A stretch of 5,801 bases of DNA from Clostridia bacterium (lineage in GTDB: Bacteria > Bacillota > Clostridia > Oscillospirales > QAKW01). Positions 4,949-5,801 of this stretch are shown in pieces; the first letter of the stretch is position 1, and every line of letters starts with the position of its first letter. Both the position numbers and the translations under genes were made by a program. The notes under the pieces were generated by a model. The model was not told the origin of the DNA. It was given only the letters and a program-made list of their open reading frames with translations, and did no database searches. Where the stretch lies: positions 1-5,801 of the forward strand of contig JAFSBD010000113.1 in NCBI GenBank assembly GCA_017442025.1, read 5' to 3'.

Positions 4949-5740
4949 TTATTTGCCGAGCTGCTCGAGAACGCGGCGGGTGATCTCAGCGACCATATCC
5001 TTATCGGCACCGTGGTTGCAGTTGCCGCCGCAGCCATGGCAGCTGGGCTTGCCGGCCTGAACGTTGGGGCAGAGATCGGCGGGATGCTTACCCTTCATGC
5101 CGAACTGACGGCGGATCTCATAAAGACGCTGAACCTGCGCTTCGGAGAGCTCCTTGGGGCCACCGAGCTGACGGGAGAGATAGAGCAGCTTTGCATAGAA
5201 TTCAACAGACTCCATCTTGTGGTAGGCGCTCAAGAGGCTGTCGGAGAAGGAAAGAGCACCGTGGTTTTCCAGCAAAACAGCGTCGAAGGACTGCAGATAC
5301 TTGGAAACGGCATCGGGAATTTCCTCGGTAGAGGGAGTGCCGTACTCAGCGATGGGTACGCAACCCAGAGCGATAACTGCCTCAGGCATGATGGGCTGGG
5401 TGAGGGGGATGCCTGCGATAGCAAAAGCGGTAGCGTACATGGGATGGGCGTGAACAACAGCAGTAACGTCGGGACGCTCCTTATAAACACGCATATGCAT
5501 CTTGATCTCGGAGGAGGGCTTGAAGCCGGGGTTGGCCTGGATCACCTTACCGTCGCGATCAACCTTGCAGATGTATTCGGGGGTCATGAAGCCCTTGCTG
5601 ACACCGGTGGGGGTGCAGAGGAACTCATTGTCGTTGAGCTTAACAGAGATGTTACCGTCGTTGGAGGCATCCATGCCCTGCACATAGATCCGCTTACCGA
5701 TCTCGCAAATTTTTTTTTTGATCTCAAACTCGTTAACCAT
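4949..5740 (-). CDS. Class II (FucA/RhaD-type) sugar-phosphate aldolase with Cys-rich linker and C-terminal encapsulation peptide
   Basis: This is a 263-residue class II aldolase/adducin-family enzyme. It likely splits L-fuculose-1-phosphate or L-rhamnulose-1-phosphate into dihydroxyacetone phosphate and lactaldehyde. Zinc-site residues are visible as H97 and H99 (VVHAHP) and H160 (LLENHGAL), with the probable catalytic acid E78 (SSEIKMHMR). The phosphate-binding part is ASNDGNISVK (25-34). The catalytic domain ends near residue 215, about the usual FucA length. Beyond it come a linker with C224, C234, C237 and C241 plus H235 and H243, and then DKDMVAEITRRVLEQLGK, an amphipathic helix typical of encapsulation peptides. 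The enzyme should therefore be packaged in the shell so that lactaldehyde is released inside. The start has AGGAG at 5748-5752, seven bases upstream. Codons 8-11 contain a run of ten A. Substrate choice between fuculose and rhamnulose phosphates cannot be decided here. Confidence 0.93.
   Translation of the reverse strand: MVNEFEIKKKICEIGKRIYVQGMDASNDGNISVKLNDNEFLCTPTGVSKGFMTPEYICKVDRDGKVIQANPGFKPSSEIKMHMRVYKERPDVTAVVHAHPMYATAFAIAGIPLTQPIMPEAVIALGCVPIAEYGTPSTEEIPDAVSKYLQSFDAVLLENHGALSFSDSLLSAYHKMESVEFYAKLLYLSRQLGGPKELSEAQVQRLYEIRRQFGMKGKHPADLCPNVQAGKPSCHGCGGNCNHGADKDMVAEITRRVLEQLGK
5710..5719 (-). repeat. A10 homopolymer near the 5' end of the aldolase gene
   Basis: On the coding strand ten consecutive A bases span codons 8-11 (Ile-Lys-Lys-Lys-Ile). 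Runs of this length are prone to transcriptional slippage or replication slippage. The frame as sequenced is intact. Confidence 0.7.
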
Positions 5741-5801
5741 TTTTATTCTCCTTTGTAATTATTTTTGGTTTTGTTTGGTTTTTATTTCATTACGGCTAAA
5801 T
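5741..5801 (-). other. A-rich region upstream of the aldolase gene
   Basis: This is 61 bases of A-rich leader on the coding strand with a repeated AACCAAA/AAACCAAAAA pattern (5763-5782), ending in the AAAGGAGAA ribosome site. No convincing -35/-10 pair or terminator is visible. In-frame stops such as TAG and TAA near 5790-5799 could end a preceding gene, but the window stops too soon to tell. Confidence 0.5.

Noticed and set aside
4763..5758. Long plus-strand open frame (about 331 codons) opposite the aldolase and GlcG-like genes
   Set aside because: It is antisense to two clear genes, shows no recognisable domain, and its residues mirror the codon pattern of the minus-strand genes. It is a shadow frame.
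5741..5801. Promoter for the operon in the A-rich leader
   Set aside because: AT-richness alone is not enough: no -35/-10 pair with proper spacing is convincing, and the operon probably begins further upstream.

Overview
The window is a stretch of a bacterial microcompartment (BMC) operon. Ten genes are supported, all on the minus strand, so they are transcribed from high to low coordinates. They are closely packed: most junctions are a 1-nt overlap to about 30 nt, and most genes carry a good Shine-Dalgarno site. Strong AGGAGG-type ribosome sites, moderate GC content and the gene set suggest an anaerobic Firmicute (Clostridia-like). The species cannot be named from the sequence.

In transcription order: (1) a class II (FucA/RhaD-type) sugar-phosphate aldolase with a Cys-rich linker and a C-terminal amphipathic encapsulation-peptide-like helix (5740-4949); (2) a GlcG/HbpS/PduO-C-like protein (4935-4459); (3) a zinc-dependent alcohol dehydrogenase with an N-terminal encapsulation peptide (4457-3258); (4) a divergent BMC shell protein with an enlarged loop (3240-2926); (5) a PduA-like BMC-H hexamer protein (2901-2626); (6) a second divergent BMC-H with an arginine in the pore loop (2607-2323); (7) a PduA-like BMC-H with a Lys/Thr-rich N-terminal tail and a second, internal start (2302-1922); (8) its near-identical paralog without the tail (1891-1613); (9) a EutN/CcmL-type BMC-P pentamer protein (1537-1262); (10) a PduS/RnfC-like flavin/Fe-S protein that runs off the left edge (1262-1). 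The only longer non-coding gap (1538-1612) holds a perfect 8-bp GC-rich hairpin with a GAAA loop.

Functional reading: the aldolase would split L-fuculose-1-phosphate or L-rhamnulose-1-phosphate into DHAP and lactaldehyde. The dehydrogenase would handle lactaldehyde/1,2-propanediol or propanal/propanol. PduS would exchange electrons across the shell to recycle cofactors. The BMC-H and BMC-P proteins build the facets and vertices. This matches the known fucose/rhamnose (1,2-propanediol) class of microcompartments described in Clostridia. The signature diol dehydratase, the CoA-acylating aldehyde dehydrogenase, PduL and any BMC-T trimer are not in the window and would be expected in flanking DNA.

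The least ordinary points are the dual-start BMC-H with a histone-like basic tail, the Cys/His cluster between aldolase and targeting helix, the matching targeting helices at opposite ends of two enzymes, and the intercistronic hairpin between the abundant hexamer genes and the scarce pentamer gene.
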